From Soonwooa sp032062245 (GTDB taxonomy: Bacteria > Bacteroidota > Bacteroidia > Flavobacteriales > Weeksellaceae), in the NCBI RefSeq assembly GCF_032062245.1, contig NZ_DAMBQF010000010.1:1-64000 (forward strand): 64,000 nt of DNA, read 5' to 3'. This document shows positions 46,284 through 52,146 of this stretch, in pieces. The translations under genes and the position numbers were made by a program. Each line of letters starts with the position of its first letter. Positions within the stretch are counted from its first letter, which is position 1. The notes below the pieces were generated by a model, which was not told where the DNA came from, made no database searches, and saw only the letters and a list, made by a program, of their open reading frames with translations.

Positions 46284-46466
46284 ATGGAACAAAACGAAGA
46301 ATTAAAAAAAGATGAGGTTTCTCCAATGATGAAATTATACATTGAGACCAAAAGAAAGGAAAGAGAATCTAAGGAAAAAACCAACCACGACAATGGCAAT
46401 CTCCCAAATATGGAAGGAGTTTCCGAAGCCATGAAATTATACATACAATCAAAAAATAAAAAGTAA
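46284..46466 (+). CDS. 60-residue protein with a duplicated VSxxMKLYI motif
   Basis: A very charged small protein holding the same short segment twice: VSPMMKLYIETK (residues about 12-23) and VSEAMKLYIQSK (about 46-57), linked by Lys/Glu/Asn-rich sequence. No family is recognised. The two identical helices could bind two copies of one partner. It lies between two element genes with gaps of 26 and 4 nt, so it is in the same transcript. Confidence 0.68.
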   Translation: MEQNEELKKDEVSPMMKLYIETKRKERESKEKTNHDNGNLPNMEGVSEAMKLYIQSKNKK

Positions 46467-46470
46467 AACA

Positions 46471-47097
46471 ATGGAACAAACAGCAATCGAAAAAATCAGT
46501 AACAGAAAAAACAAAACAATGGGACAAACAGCAACAAAAAGAATTGAACTTTACAAAAACGAATCAGCAATTCAAGATAGTTTGGACGATTTTCAATATA
46601 CAGCCAATTTAATCGAAAAGCTATTGCTACATTACGAAGATAACGAGGTACATATTTCAGACGCTGAAATTAACGCCTTAATCCAATCCAATTTTACTGA
46701 CCAACGTATTAAGCAACTGGCAGAAAAAAGAGCCGAGAACGTACAAAGAAAGGACAAAGAATCAACGATTAATAGTTTTATTGATGACGTTTATTTATTC
46801 AGAAGTGTATTTGCGCAAGGTCTCGTTATCTTATCAACAGCGGTATCGGTTAAAGATGGTAGGGTTATTATTGATCCTGAAGCTATCAAAGCAGTAACAG
46901 AGCGCCATACATATTTTATTGAAGACCAAAAGGAAATTGAACTTTATAACGAGCATCAAGACGTTATCAAACGAATCAACGATTTCAGAGAAAAATACAA
47001 TAATACAATGGGATACGGATTTGATTTTTTTCATTTAATCCAATCAGACAGAGAAGGCAAAGCCTCGAGACCCGAAACTATCCGCTACAGTAGATAA
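46471..47097 (+). CDS. 208-residue helical protein, unknown
   Basis: A helical, charged protein with no recognised domain. Two start regions are near repeats of each other: ACAATGGAACAAACAGCAA at about 46,469 and ACAATGGGACAAACAGCAA at about 46,517. The ATG at 46,519 (MGQTATKRIELYKNE, 192 residues) may be the true start, with the upstream part a duplication of the ribosome-binding region. It is the last gene of the rightward group; a strong terminator follows. Confidence 0.72.
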   Translation: MEQTAIEKISNRKNKTMGQTATKRIELYKNESAIQDSLDDFQYTANLIEKLLLHYEDNEVHISDAEINALIQSNFTDQRIKQLAEKRAENVQRKDKESTINSFIDDVYLFRSVFAQGLVILSTAVSVKDGRVIIDPEAIKAVTERHTYFIEDQKEIELYNEHQDVIKRINDFREKYNNTMGYGFDFFHLIQSDREGKASRPETIRYSR

Positions 47098-47101
47098 CAA
47101 C

Positions 47102-47137
47102 AAAAACCCCTTTCAATTCGAGAGGGGTTTATTTTTT
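47102..47137. terminator. bidirectional terminator between converging element operons
   Basis: AAACCCCT / AGGGGTTT stem with an A-run left and T-run right. It ends both the rightward structural/replication group and the leftward small-gene group. Confidence 0.87.
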
Positions 47138-47753
47138 AAATTTTTCTTTTTGACATTTTTCCACGTCGATTATTAAGCTTTTCTTGGATAGAAAGAGACT
47201 TCTTCTTTGATTGTCTAGGTTTTCTAGGTTTCTCGGATGGTTTTCTTTTAGGTGCATTGGCTCGATCAAAATTCTGTCTTTCTAAAATCTTGCCTAAATG
47301 AATTTTGAAAATATCATCTAAAACAATCTTTTTAAGTTCGATTATCATTCGTCTTGCACCTGCGTTATAGCCTTCTTGTAAAATAATGGTCTTGTAATTT
47401 CTAAAACCTATCATTTTACCGTTTTTATCTCTTTTGCATAGCCTAGACCTATAAAAGTCTGTATCGTCTCTATATTCAATGTCTTTGTTGCCTGATTCAA
47501 TTTCATCAAACCAAACTTTTTGCATTACTAAAAACAAAGGCTTCTTTTCTTCTTTGAAAATTAATACTTCTTCTTTAGGTATCTTAAAATCAAAACATTC
47601 GATTAAAACACTTTCAGAAACAGAATTTACAACCCCAGTACCATCTTCATTATCAGAGTAAAACACTTTTGTTTTAGTTAGTTTAGTTACTTTGTGAAAT
47701 CTTTTATCAAATTTTGATTGAAGTAAATCACCAATTTTTAATTTGTTTATCAT
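47136..47753 (-). CDS. ASCH domain protein
   Basis: A 205-residue protein. The central part is an ASCH-like domain: PLFLVMQKVWFDEIESGNKD, IEYRDDTDFY, then IGFRNYKTIILQEGY. The C terminus (about 50 residues) is a basic, likely disordered RNA- or DNA-binding tail (KRKPSEKPRKPRQSKKKS). ASCH domains bind modified nucleosides or RNA; in mobile elements they are often of unknown role. It is the last gene of the leftward group, and its ATG overlaps the stop of the preceding small reading frame (ATGA). Confidence 0.78.
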   Translation of the reverse strand: MINKLKIGDLLQSKFDKRFHKVTKLTKTKVFYSDNEDGTGVVNSVSESVLIECFDFKIPKEEVLIFKEEKKPLFLVMQKVWFDEIESGNKDIEYRDDTDFYRSRLCKRDKNGKMIGFRNYKTIILQEGYNAGARRMIIELKKIVLDDIFKIHLGKILERQNFDRANAPKRKPSEKPRKPRQSKKKSLSIQEKLNNRRGKMSKRKI

Positions 47754-47920
47754 ATCAGTTTTTTTTGTTTTGGTTCTTGTGTTTGTTCTTGTTTCATTTT
47801 AAATAATTCAAGCACATCTGCGCCAATTTGCTTTTTGGTAGCGTTTTCTTTTTCACTCAAATACTTGTAGATCTGTTCTTATGGTATTTGGTCTAAAATT
47901 TTTGAAGACGATACTTTCAT
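47750..47920 (-). pseudogene. small reading frame with an in-frame stop
   Basis: From ATG 47,920 the frame reads MKVSSSKILDQIP, stop (TAA at 47,881-47,879), then EQIYKYLSEKENATKKQIGA and on to a TGA overlapping the ATG of the ASCH gene. The second part has a helical HTH-like look and coupled spacing, so it was probably a gene. Translation could also begin after the stop, at a TTG. Either a recent nonsense mutation or a shortened gene. Confidence 0.5.
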
Positions 47921-47942
47921 TTTTTAATTTTCTAAGATAAGC

Positions 47943-47979
47943 AAAAACCCCTACTCAATTTAAAGTAAGGGTTATTTTT
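47943..47979. terminator. hairpin with A- and T-runs
   Basis: AACCCCTACT / AGTAAGGGTT stem, with A left and ATTTTTA right. It lies just past the stop of the 140-residue leftward gene and could end that transcript (T-run on the - strand is the A-run at 47,943). Confidence 0.6.
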
Positions 47980-48005
47980 ATAGGGTTGTCCAATTTTGGA
48001 TAAGC

Positions 48006-48428
48006 CTAATTTTCATTATAGAGATTTTCGTTAAAAGACCTATCGAGGGCAAATCCATTGGACTTTATAAATTCTTCTTGAGTTTCTTCATGTCTTGGAA
48101 AATTCAAAGCAAATACAACCGCTAATTCTGTTATAAATTTTTTAAGCATCATCAAGTCGAACATATCATTCTCAACAGCTGCTGACGTTCTTTCTTCGAT
48201 ATCTACATGGTTTTTAATTGTTTGCAGAACATTCTCAATACCGCAACTTGTTGAATTAATATCAAAATCATCATAAGCGCAAAGAAGGTCTCTTTTTACC
48301 ATTTCGGTGTTATGGTAATAGTTAATATAACGGTCGATTACCTCGATTAAATCAACAACGTCAATGCCGTAATTGCTTTCAAATGTTTTGATAATACAGT
48401 TAAGTCTGTTTTGTGCAGTAGGTGTCAT
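48006..48428 (-). CDS. 140-residue element protein, unknown
   Basis: An acidic helical protein (MTPTAQNRLNCIIKTFESNY ...) with Cys at about 11, 45 and 58 but no recognised motif. It follows the SH3-fold protein gene by 30 nt on the same strand. It presumably belongs to the early leftward transcript that starts in the operator region near 49.1 kb. Confidence 0.68.
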   Translation of the reverse strand: MTPTAQNRLNCIIKTFESNYGIDVVDLIEVIDRYINYYHNTEMVKRDLLCAYDDFDINSTSCGIENVLQTIKNHVDIEERTSAAVENDMFDLMMLKKFITELAVVFALNFPRHEETQEEFIKSNGFALDRSFNENLYNEN

Positions 48429-48458
48429 AATATTATAATTTTTAAAGTTATTAAATTG

Positions 48459-48791
48459 TTAAGCTGCTATTTTAGCAAGGTTCTCTATCATTAAGAAGTT
48501 TTCAATCTTGAAACATCTGTAAGCGTTTTTTTCGCTATCAAAATACGTGAAGACAAATGGGTTAGGTGTCTTATCTGTTTTCTTTTCATAAGTATTGGTT
48601 AAGCTGCCAACCGCTTTTCTTACAGTACCATCGCTTTTCTCGAAATAAAAAGATACTTCGTGCGATTTCATTTCTTTGTTAAGCTTGTAAAGTGCCCAAG
48701 CCTTTTTTAGGCATACCGACCAAGCTTTGTTAAGAGTTCTGAATAAATAATGTGCTCTTTGCATTACTGTTGATTTAAAAGAAGTTTTCAT
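48459..48791 (-). CDS. SH3 beta-barrel fold-containing protein (Bacteroidota mobile elements)
   Basis: A 110-residue protein with the pattern WSVCLKKAWALYKLNKEMKS then VSFYFEKSDGTVRKAVGSL and FTYFDSEKNAYRCFKIENF. This pattern is common in small proteins of Bacteroidota phages and conjugative elements that carry this annotation. Molecular role unknown. It is part of the leftward small-gene group. Confidence 0.72.
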   Translation of the reverse strand: MKTSFKSTVMQRAHYLFRTLNKAWSVCLKKAWALYKLNKEMKSHEVSFYFEKSDGTVRKAVGSLTNTYEKKTDKTPNPFVFTYFDSEKNAYRCFKIENFLMIENLAKIAA

Positions 48792-48810
48792 ATTGTTGAT
48801 GTTTTAATGA

Positions 48811-48978
48811 TTAAAAATTAAGTCCGAAGTATTGAGCGTTATCTTTATTACATAGAAGACTGATCGTCTTTTTGTCATTCTCTGAAAGCGTATTTAAGAT
48901 GTCTTTTAGCTTATCTTTTAGATTGTCCCAAAATCTTACAGCTTTCATGTCATCACAATATTGATAGTGTAAGTCCAT
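48811..48978 (-). CDS. 55-residue element protein
   Basis: A short ORF from ATG 48,978 (MDLHYQYCDDMKAVRFWDNL, then KDKLKDILNTLSENDKKTIS) to TAA at 48,811. The frame stays open upstream for another 19 codons (ISNQRAEKIARNINA just before the ATG) and reads like protein, but no ATG, GTG or TTG start is found there, so the original start may have been lost. It lies 19 nt before the SH3-fold gene. Confidence 0.6.
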   Translation of the reverse strand: MDLHYQYCDDMKAVRFWDNLKDKLKDILNTLSENDKKTISLLCNKDNAQYFGLNF

Positions 48979-49034
48979 TGCGTTAATGTTTCTTGCTATC
49001 TTTTCGGCTCTTTGGTTTGATATTGTTTTTATAA

Positions 49035-49138
49035 TCTAAATAGTGTTTTGATTTCTTGAGTACAAATCTAAATAAAGTTTTGATACAATCCAAATAAATT
49101 TTTGATTATTTTTAATTTTGTCAAAATATTGTTTTGAT
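49035..49138. promoter_or_regulatory. four repeated operators of a lambda-like switch
   Basis: Four 18-mers share TCNAAATAnnnTTTTGAT (the fourth with an A for T at position 7): TCTAAATAGTGTTTTGAT (49,035), TCTAAATAAAGTTTTGAT (49,067), TCCAAATAAATTTTTGAT (49,089), TCAAAATATTGTTTTGAT (49,121). Each is a dyad TCNAAA-N5-TTTTGA. Starts are spaced 32, 22 and 32 bp, close to whole helical turns. They lie between the rightward repressor gene and the leftward small genes, as expected for repressor binding sites. Confidence 0.8.
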
Positions 49139-49165
49139 TTTGTATATTTGTATAAAAATAAAACA

Positions 49166-49462
49166 ATGAGTATTTTAAGATTAAAAGAAGTATTAGCAGA
49201 AAAAGGAATGCAGAATAAAGATCTTGCGGATAAAATCGGAGTAACACCAACAACAATATCTAATATTACGCAAGGGAATAATTTTCCAAAGCCTGAAACA
49301 TTATTAAAGATAGCCGAAGCATTAGATGTTGATATTAGAGAACTATTCCAATCGACCAAAGAAGACGACATTGTGCCTATCTATATTAAGAATGAAAGCA
49401 ACTATGTTGAAGTAGGAAGTATAAATTTAGATAGCTTAGTAACTGGTTTAAGATTAGATTAA
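49166..49462 (+). CDS. XRE/Cro-CI family repressor
   Basis: A 98-residue protein from ATG 49,166 (MSILRLKEVLAEKGMQNKDL). It has a clear HTH_3 domain: ADKIGVTPTTISNITQGNNF and PETLLKIAEALDVDIRELF (about 20-65), and a short C-terminal extension ending NLDSLVTGLRLD. The in-frame start at 49,118 is rejected because it lies within the operator array. The protein probably binds the four operators just upstream and controls both its own gene and the leftward operon. Confidence 0.88.
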   Translation: MSILRLKEVLAEKGMQNKDLADKIGVTPTTISNITQGNNFPKPETLLKIAEALDVDIRELFQSTKEDDIVPIYIKNESNYVEVGSINLDSLVTGLRLD

Positions 49463-49626
49463 TGGCTATTGATCCTAATTATACAGCAGCAAAACATTTT
49501 TTAAATCTTCTACCCGATGCTCTAGCGGTTAAACTTTGTAAACAAAAGCTGGCAGGCGTTGAGAACAAGAAAAAAAGCAAACAGCAGAGGGTAAGAGATT
49601 TTAAAGAATACTTAAAAAGAAAGTAA
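49462..49626 (+). CDS. 54-residue basic protein coupled to the repressor gene
   Basis: ATG 49,462 overlaps the stop of the repressor gene (TAATG). The frame reads MAIDPNYTAAKHFLNLLPDA, then LAVKLCKQKLAGVENKKK and a Lys/Arg-rich end. The coupling and codon use support a real gene; no family is recognised. It may assist or modulate the repressor. Confidence 0.62.
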   Translation: MAIDPNYTAAKHFLNLLPDALAVKLCKQKLAGVENKKKSKQQRVRDFKEYLKRK

Positions 49627-49649
49627 ATATTGAATGTGAAAATCATGAC

Positions 49650-49766
49650 TTTGTTGTGTACAAACTGTTATATTCACTATCTTTGAAGTTCACATAAGCC
49701 TTTTTTCTAAGTCTGACTATCAGGCTACTAAAACAAGCCTTCCTATTATTTAGGGAGGTTTTTTTA
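49650..49766 (+). ncRNA. candidate small RNA with promoter and terminator
   Basis: TTTG at 49,650 and a -7 box TATCTTTG at 49,678-49,685 are followed by about 75 nt without an ORF (ctgactatcaggctac within it) and a terminator (CCTTCCTA / TAGGGAGG, then seven T, to 49,766). The spacer is 24 nt, longer than ideal. It could be a short RNA or merely the leader and attenuator of the next gene. Confidence 0.38.
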
Positions 49767-49843
49767 TGAGTATTTAAGATTTTTTAAAGATTCACTAATC
49801 ATATTGTTAATTTTTCTATTTTCGTGAGCAAATAAATTATATT

Positions 49844-50422
49844 ATGAAAAAAATCTTGACTGTTTTAAGTATTGTTAGTGTGGTTCTAGTGAGTGCTCAA
49901 CGTGATAAATTAGAAAACTACACAGCTGTTAATAAAATCACTTATAAAATCGGTGATACAATTACTCTAGGAAAGGGTTCCGCTCCAAATGGAGATTTTA
50001 ACTATTTACAACAAGGAGGCTTTGGTAACACAATAGCAATGATAGGAGGTAGTGATATGGGAGTAATGAGTGGTTCTAAAGATAAAGGATCTTATTCATC
50101 GGGTATTGGTAGAAAGTATTCAGGAATGAATGTTATCATCAAAAAAATCAAAGTTGAGAAAGATAGAAGAGGTGGTTCCAAAGTTTTCTTTGTTGTAGGT
50201 GGTGGGAACATTACTAATTACAATCTATTTATTGATGATGCAGCTACTTCTTGCGAAATCAAGGATTGTGTCAAAGAAACAATGGATGTTAATATTGTGA
50301 ATGCTGCACCAGCTGAATCGAAATATGACAAGCTTAAGAAAATCAAAGAACTTAAAGATGAAGGAATTCTAAGTGAAGATGAATTTCAAAAAGAGAAAGA
50401 AAAAATAATGACTGAGAAATAA
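49844..50422 (+). CDS. secreted SHOCT domain protein (cargo of the element)
   Basis: A 192-residue protein with a signal peptide (MKKILTVLSIVSVVLVSAQ), a Gly-rich central domain (NYLQQGGFGNTIAMIGGSDM ...) and a C-terminal SHOCT motif (KLKKIKELKDEGILSEDEFQ). SHOCT segments are short oligomerisation modules. It is exported, unlike the other element proteins, and has its own terminator. That makes it a candidate accessory or lysogenic-conversion gene. Confidence 0.8.
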   Translation: MKKILTVLSIVSVVLVSAQRDKLENYTAVNKITYKIGDTITLGKGSAPNGDFNYLQQGGFGNTIAMIGGSDMGVMSGSKDKGSYSSGIGRKYSGMNVIIKKIKVEKDRRGGSKVFFVVGGGNITNYNLFIDDAATSCEIKDCVKETMDVNIVNAAPAESKYDKLKKIKELKDEGILSEDEFQKEKEKIMTEK

Positions 50423-50436
50423 ACGCTTACATAAAT

Positions 50437-50463
50437 AGCACTTTAGAAATAAGGTGCTTTTTT
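50437..50463 (+). terminator. terminator of the SHOCT gene
   Basis: AGCACTTT / AAGGTGCT stem (with one G-T pair) followed by six T, 15 nt past the stop. Confidence 0.8.
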
Positions 50464-50531
50464 ATCATCTAACATTGTTATCCTTTGACGTAATGTCGAG
50501 TATTATAGAAAATTCCTTATCCGCTAAAGTT

Positions 50532-50696
50532 TCAGCCAATTCCAATCCCATTTTGGTGGGCGACATACCGATTTGTTATGTCGCTTAATTTACAATGAGT
50601 TGCAATTGCTTTTGCTGGATTTTCGTATCCTAATGCTTTTGCTATATCAGTGCGAAGTTCTAAAAGTGGTAAAATCGCACTTTTAAATGTCTCCAA
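50532..50696 (-). pseudogene. remnant of a Bro-N/antirepressor-like gene
   Basis: On the - strand the frame reads LELRTDIAKALGYENPAKAI, then ATHCKLSDITNRYV and a stop. This matches the Bro-N core of phage antirepressors (DIAKALGYENPxKAI then HC). The usual N-terminal strand region is disrupted and there is no proper start (only a TTG at 50,696). It supports a phage origin of this end of the element. Confidence 0.6.
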
Positions 50697-51255
50697 AAAC
50701 GATAATATAAAACCTAAATGTCGGAATTTCCGATATTAAAGAACGGAATTCCGTTTTTATAAGGTAGCCGATTTTTCGTCCAGCTTAGAACTTGCTTGCC
50801 CAAAATGGCAAGTAAACTAATAAATATCTTGCTTCATCAAAAAGCGGAGCAAGATACTCGACGAACTTTTTCGCTGAATGTTGGACATCCAAAGTGAGGA
50901 AAAATCACATTGCTGAAAATCAATTAGTTATAAAAATACAGCAAGTACGAGAAAAAACCGCACATCTGAAAATCAATTAGTTACATTCGAATATGTTGCA
51001 ATATGTTACAACTTCCAAAGGTGCTTTCTAATCACCATTGAGGTTTTGCACAAACTTATTGAAAACCCTCGACAATGCGTCGAACCATCTAAATTAATAT
51101 TGTTCAAAGGTTTTTTCGACATCTCTACACGTGCGAGAATAATATAAAGATTTTATTGGCATCACAACGCACGTACATAAGAACCTCAAATAAACTGTAT
51201 ACAATGATTTTTTGGAGGTCATACACGTGCGGAAGAGTAGGAATTTTAAGTAACC
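50697..51255. other. non-coding right-end region with short repeats
   Basis: No gene is supported here. It holds palindromes (CGGAATTTCCG near 50,723; AACGGAATTCCGTT near 50,742), an 18-bp direct repeat (separate entry), three ACGTGCG motifs (51,128, inverted at 51,167, and 51,224), TCGACAATGCGTCGA near 51,069, and GTTGCAATATGTTACAAC near 50,995. Such clustering suggests a cis-acting region, for example replication origin, packaging site or regulatory RNA. Confidence 0.5.
50895..50983 (+). repeat. direct repeat in the right-end region
   Basis: CTGAAAATCAATTAGTTA occurs identically at 50,913-50,930 and 50,966-50,983. The similarity extends about 18 bases leftward (gaggaaaaatcacat against gagaaaaaaccgcacat), so the unit is about 36 bp at a 53-bp spacing. 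Confidence 0.75.
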
Positions 51256-51341
51256 TAGATTCTTTAGATTTTGCTTGTATTTTTAAAACGTTGATAATCA
51301 ACACGTTAACACTGATAATCTAAATAATCTAAATAATCTAA
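51256..51341. repeat. element dyad repeat, copy 3
   Basis: TAGATTCTTTAGATTTTG near the left, GTTGATAATCAAC in the centre (6-bp arms, 1-nt gap), and three AATCTAAAT-type units to the right (AATCTAAATAATCTAAATAA). It matches copy 2 at 40,241-40,331 along most of its length. Confidence 0.65.
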
Positions 51342-51405
51342 CTATTGGAATAGTATTCTCTTATTAGCGAAAAGCAAGTTCTTATTTTTAAAGTCAATTA
51401 CTTAT

Positions 51406-51425
51406 TAATACAAAATAATACAAAA
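51406..51425 (+). repeat. two tandem decamers, putative integrase arm sites (right)
   Basis: TAATACAAAA twice at a 10-bp period, in the same orientation as the three copies at the left end, and 52 bp from the right attachment core. Confidence 0.65.
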
Positions 51426-51477
51426 AAGCACCTAAGATAAAACTTAAATGCTTGATTTATAGGATTTTATATTTTTA

Positions 51478-51497
51478 AAGTGTAGTCCGTAGGAGAC
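51478..51497 (+). repeat. right attachment site (attR core)
   Basis: AAGTGTAGTCCGTAGGAGAC, identical to 36,188-36,207. Host sequence (cgacccagcgcc) follows directly. Confidence 0.85.
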
Positions 51498-51503
51498 CGA
51501 CCC

Positions 51504-51566
51504 AGCGCCCCGACTGCTAGAATCTTCTTTCAAAAAACGAAATTTTCTTCCAGTCGGGGTGTTGGG
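51504..51566. repeat. hairpin in host DNA next to attR
   Basis: CCCCGACTG (51,508-51,516) pairs with CAGTCGGGG (51,551-51,559) around a 34-nt AT-rich loop. It lies between the element and the stop of the DUF2911 gene. It lacks a T-run and may be part of the intergenic repeat in which the element is inserted. Confidence 0.6.
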
Positions 51567-51582
51567 GTACGCCCAAAAATAT

Positions 51583-52146
51583 CTAGAACCTAATTGGTAA
51601 GCTAACTTGCGCTGTGTCCCAACCCGCTACCATATTGGCGCCGTCGTCGGTTTTCACAAAGCTGATTGAGAAATATTCCATCGGCGAAGTCAACTTGGTA
51701 GCCGGTACTTTGACACGAACAAGGTCGTTAGCTGTGTTGTAAGCGTAAGCGCCCCAAACGTCTGTGGTTTTGTTGATAATAACGGTCCATTCTGTCTCGC
51801 CAGGAATCGCGTAGATGCTATAACAGCCAGCAGGGATTTCTTTACCGTCGATTTTGATAGGTTTGAAAACTTTAAGCTCTGTGTTTTCGTTAGCGCCAAA
51901 ACGCCACACTTCGTTGTACTTCACCAAGTTGCCAAAAATTGCTCTTCCTTTGCTTGACGGACGCGAGTAAGTCACCTTCATAATCGGTGTTACATTCTTG
52001 CCAGTCGCCGCATCCAACGGATAATACACCATGTCTAAAGGACTTACGTCGATGTTAGCGAATTTTAGTTGTTTGGGATCGTTTTTAGTTTGTGCAGTTG
52101 CCATTAGCCCAAAACACAAAAGGCTAAGCCCAATTAATTTTCTCAT
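51583..52146 (-). CDS. DUF2911 domain protein, secreted
   Basis: A 187-residue protein with a signal peptide (MRKLIGLSLLCFGLMATAQ) and the DUF2911 pattern: VTYSRPSSKGRAIFGNLVKY, VWRFGANENTELKVF and GKEIPAGCYSIYAIPGETEW. Common in Bacteroidota, function unknown, presumably periplasmic. Its start overlaps the stop of the aminotransferase gene by 4 nt (ATGA), so the two form an operon. Confidence 0.88.
   Translation of the reverse strand: MRKLIGLSLLCFGLMATAQTKNDPKQLKFANIDVSPLDMVYYPLDAATGKNVTPIMKVTYSRPSSKGRAIFGNLVKYNEVWRFGANENTELKVFKPIKIDGKEIPAGCYSIYAIPGETEWTVIINKTTDVWGAYAYNTANDLVRVKVPATKLTSPMEYFSISFVKTDDGANMVAGWDTAQVSLPIRF

Larger units (their letters stand above)
36188..51497 (+). mobile_element. 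integrated element with tyrosine integrase and a tape-measure gene (satellite-like)
   Basis: Bounded by a perfect 20-bp direct repeat (AAGTGTAGTCCGTAGGAGAC at 36,188-36,207 and 51,478-51,497). The integrase gene lies just inside the left end, and short tandem decamers lie inside both ends. Contents: integrase, two HTH proteins, DUF3987 and Toprim proteins, a tape-measure protein, small unknowns, and a repressor with four operators. No head, portal, terminase, lysis, relaxase or type IV secretion gene is seen. It is inserted between the convergent hutG and DUF2911 genes without breaking a gene. Confidence 0.88.

Noticed and set aside
49118..49165. Upstream ATG for the repressor gene
   Set aside because: It falls inside the operator array, and the added residues do not look like an HTH protein; ATG 49,166 gives the usual N terminus.
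50820..50935. Short + strand ORF starting MASKLINILLHQKAEQDTR
   Set aside because: It is under 45 codons, crosses the repeat region, and shows no family pattern or coupling to neighbours.
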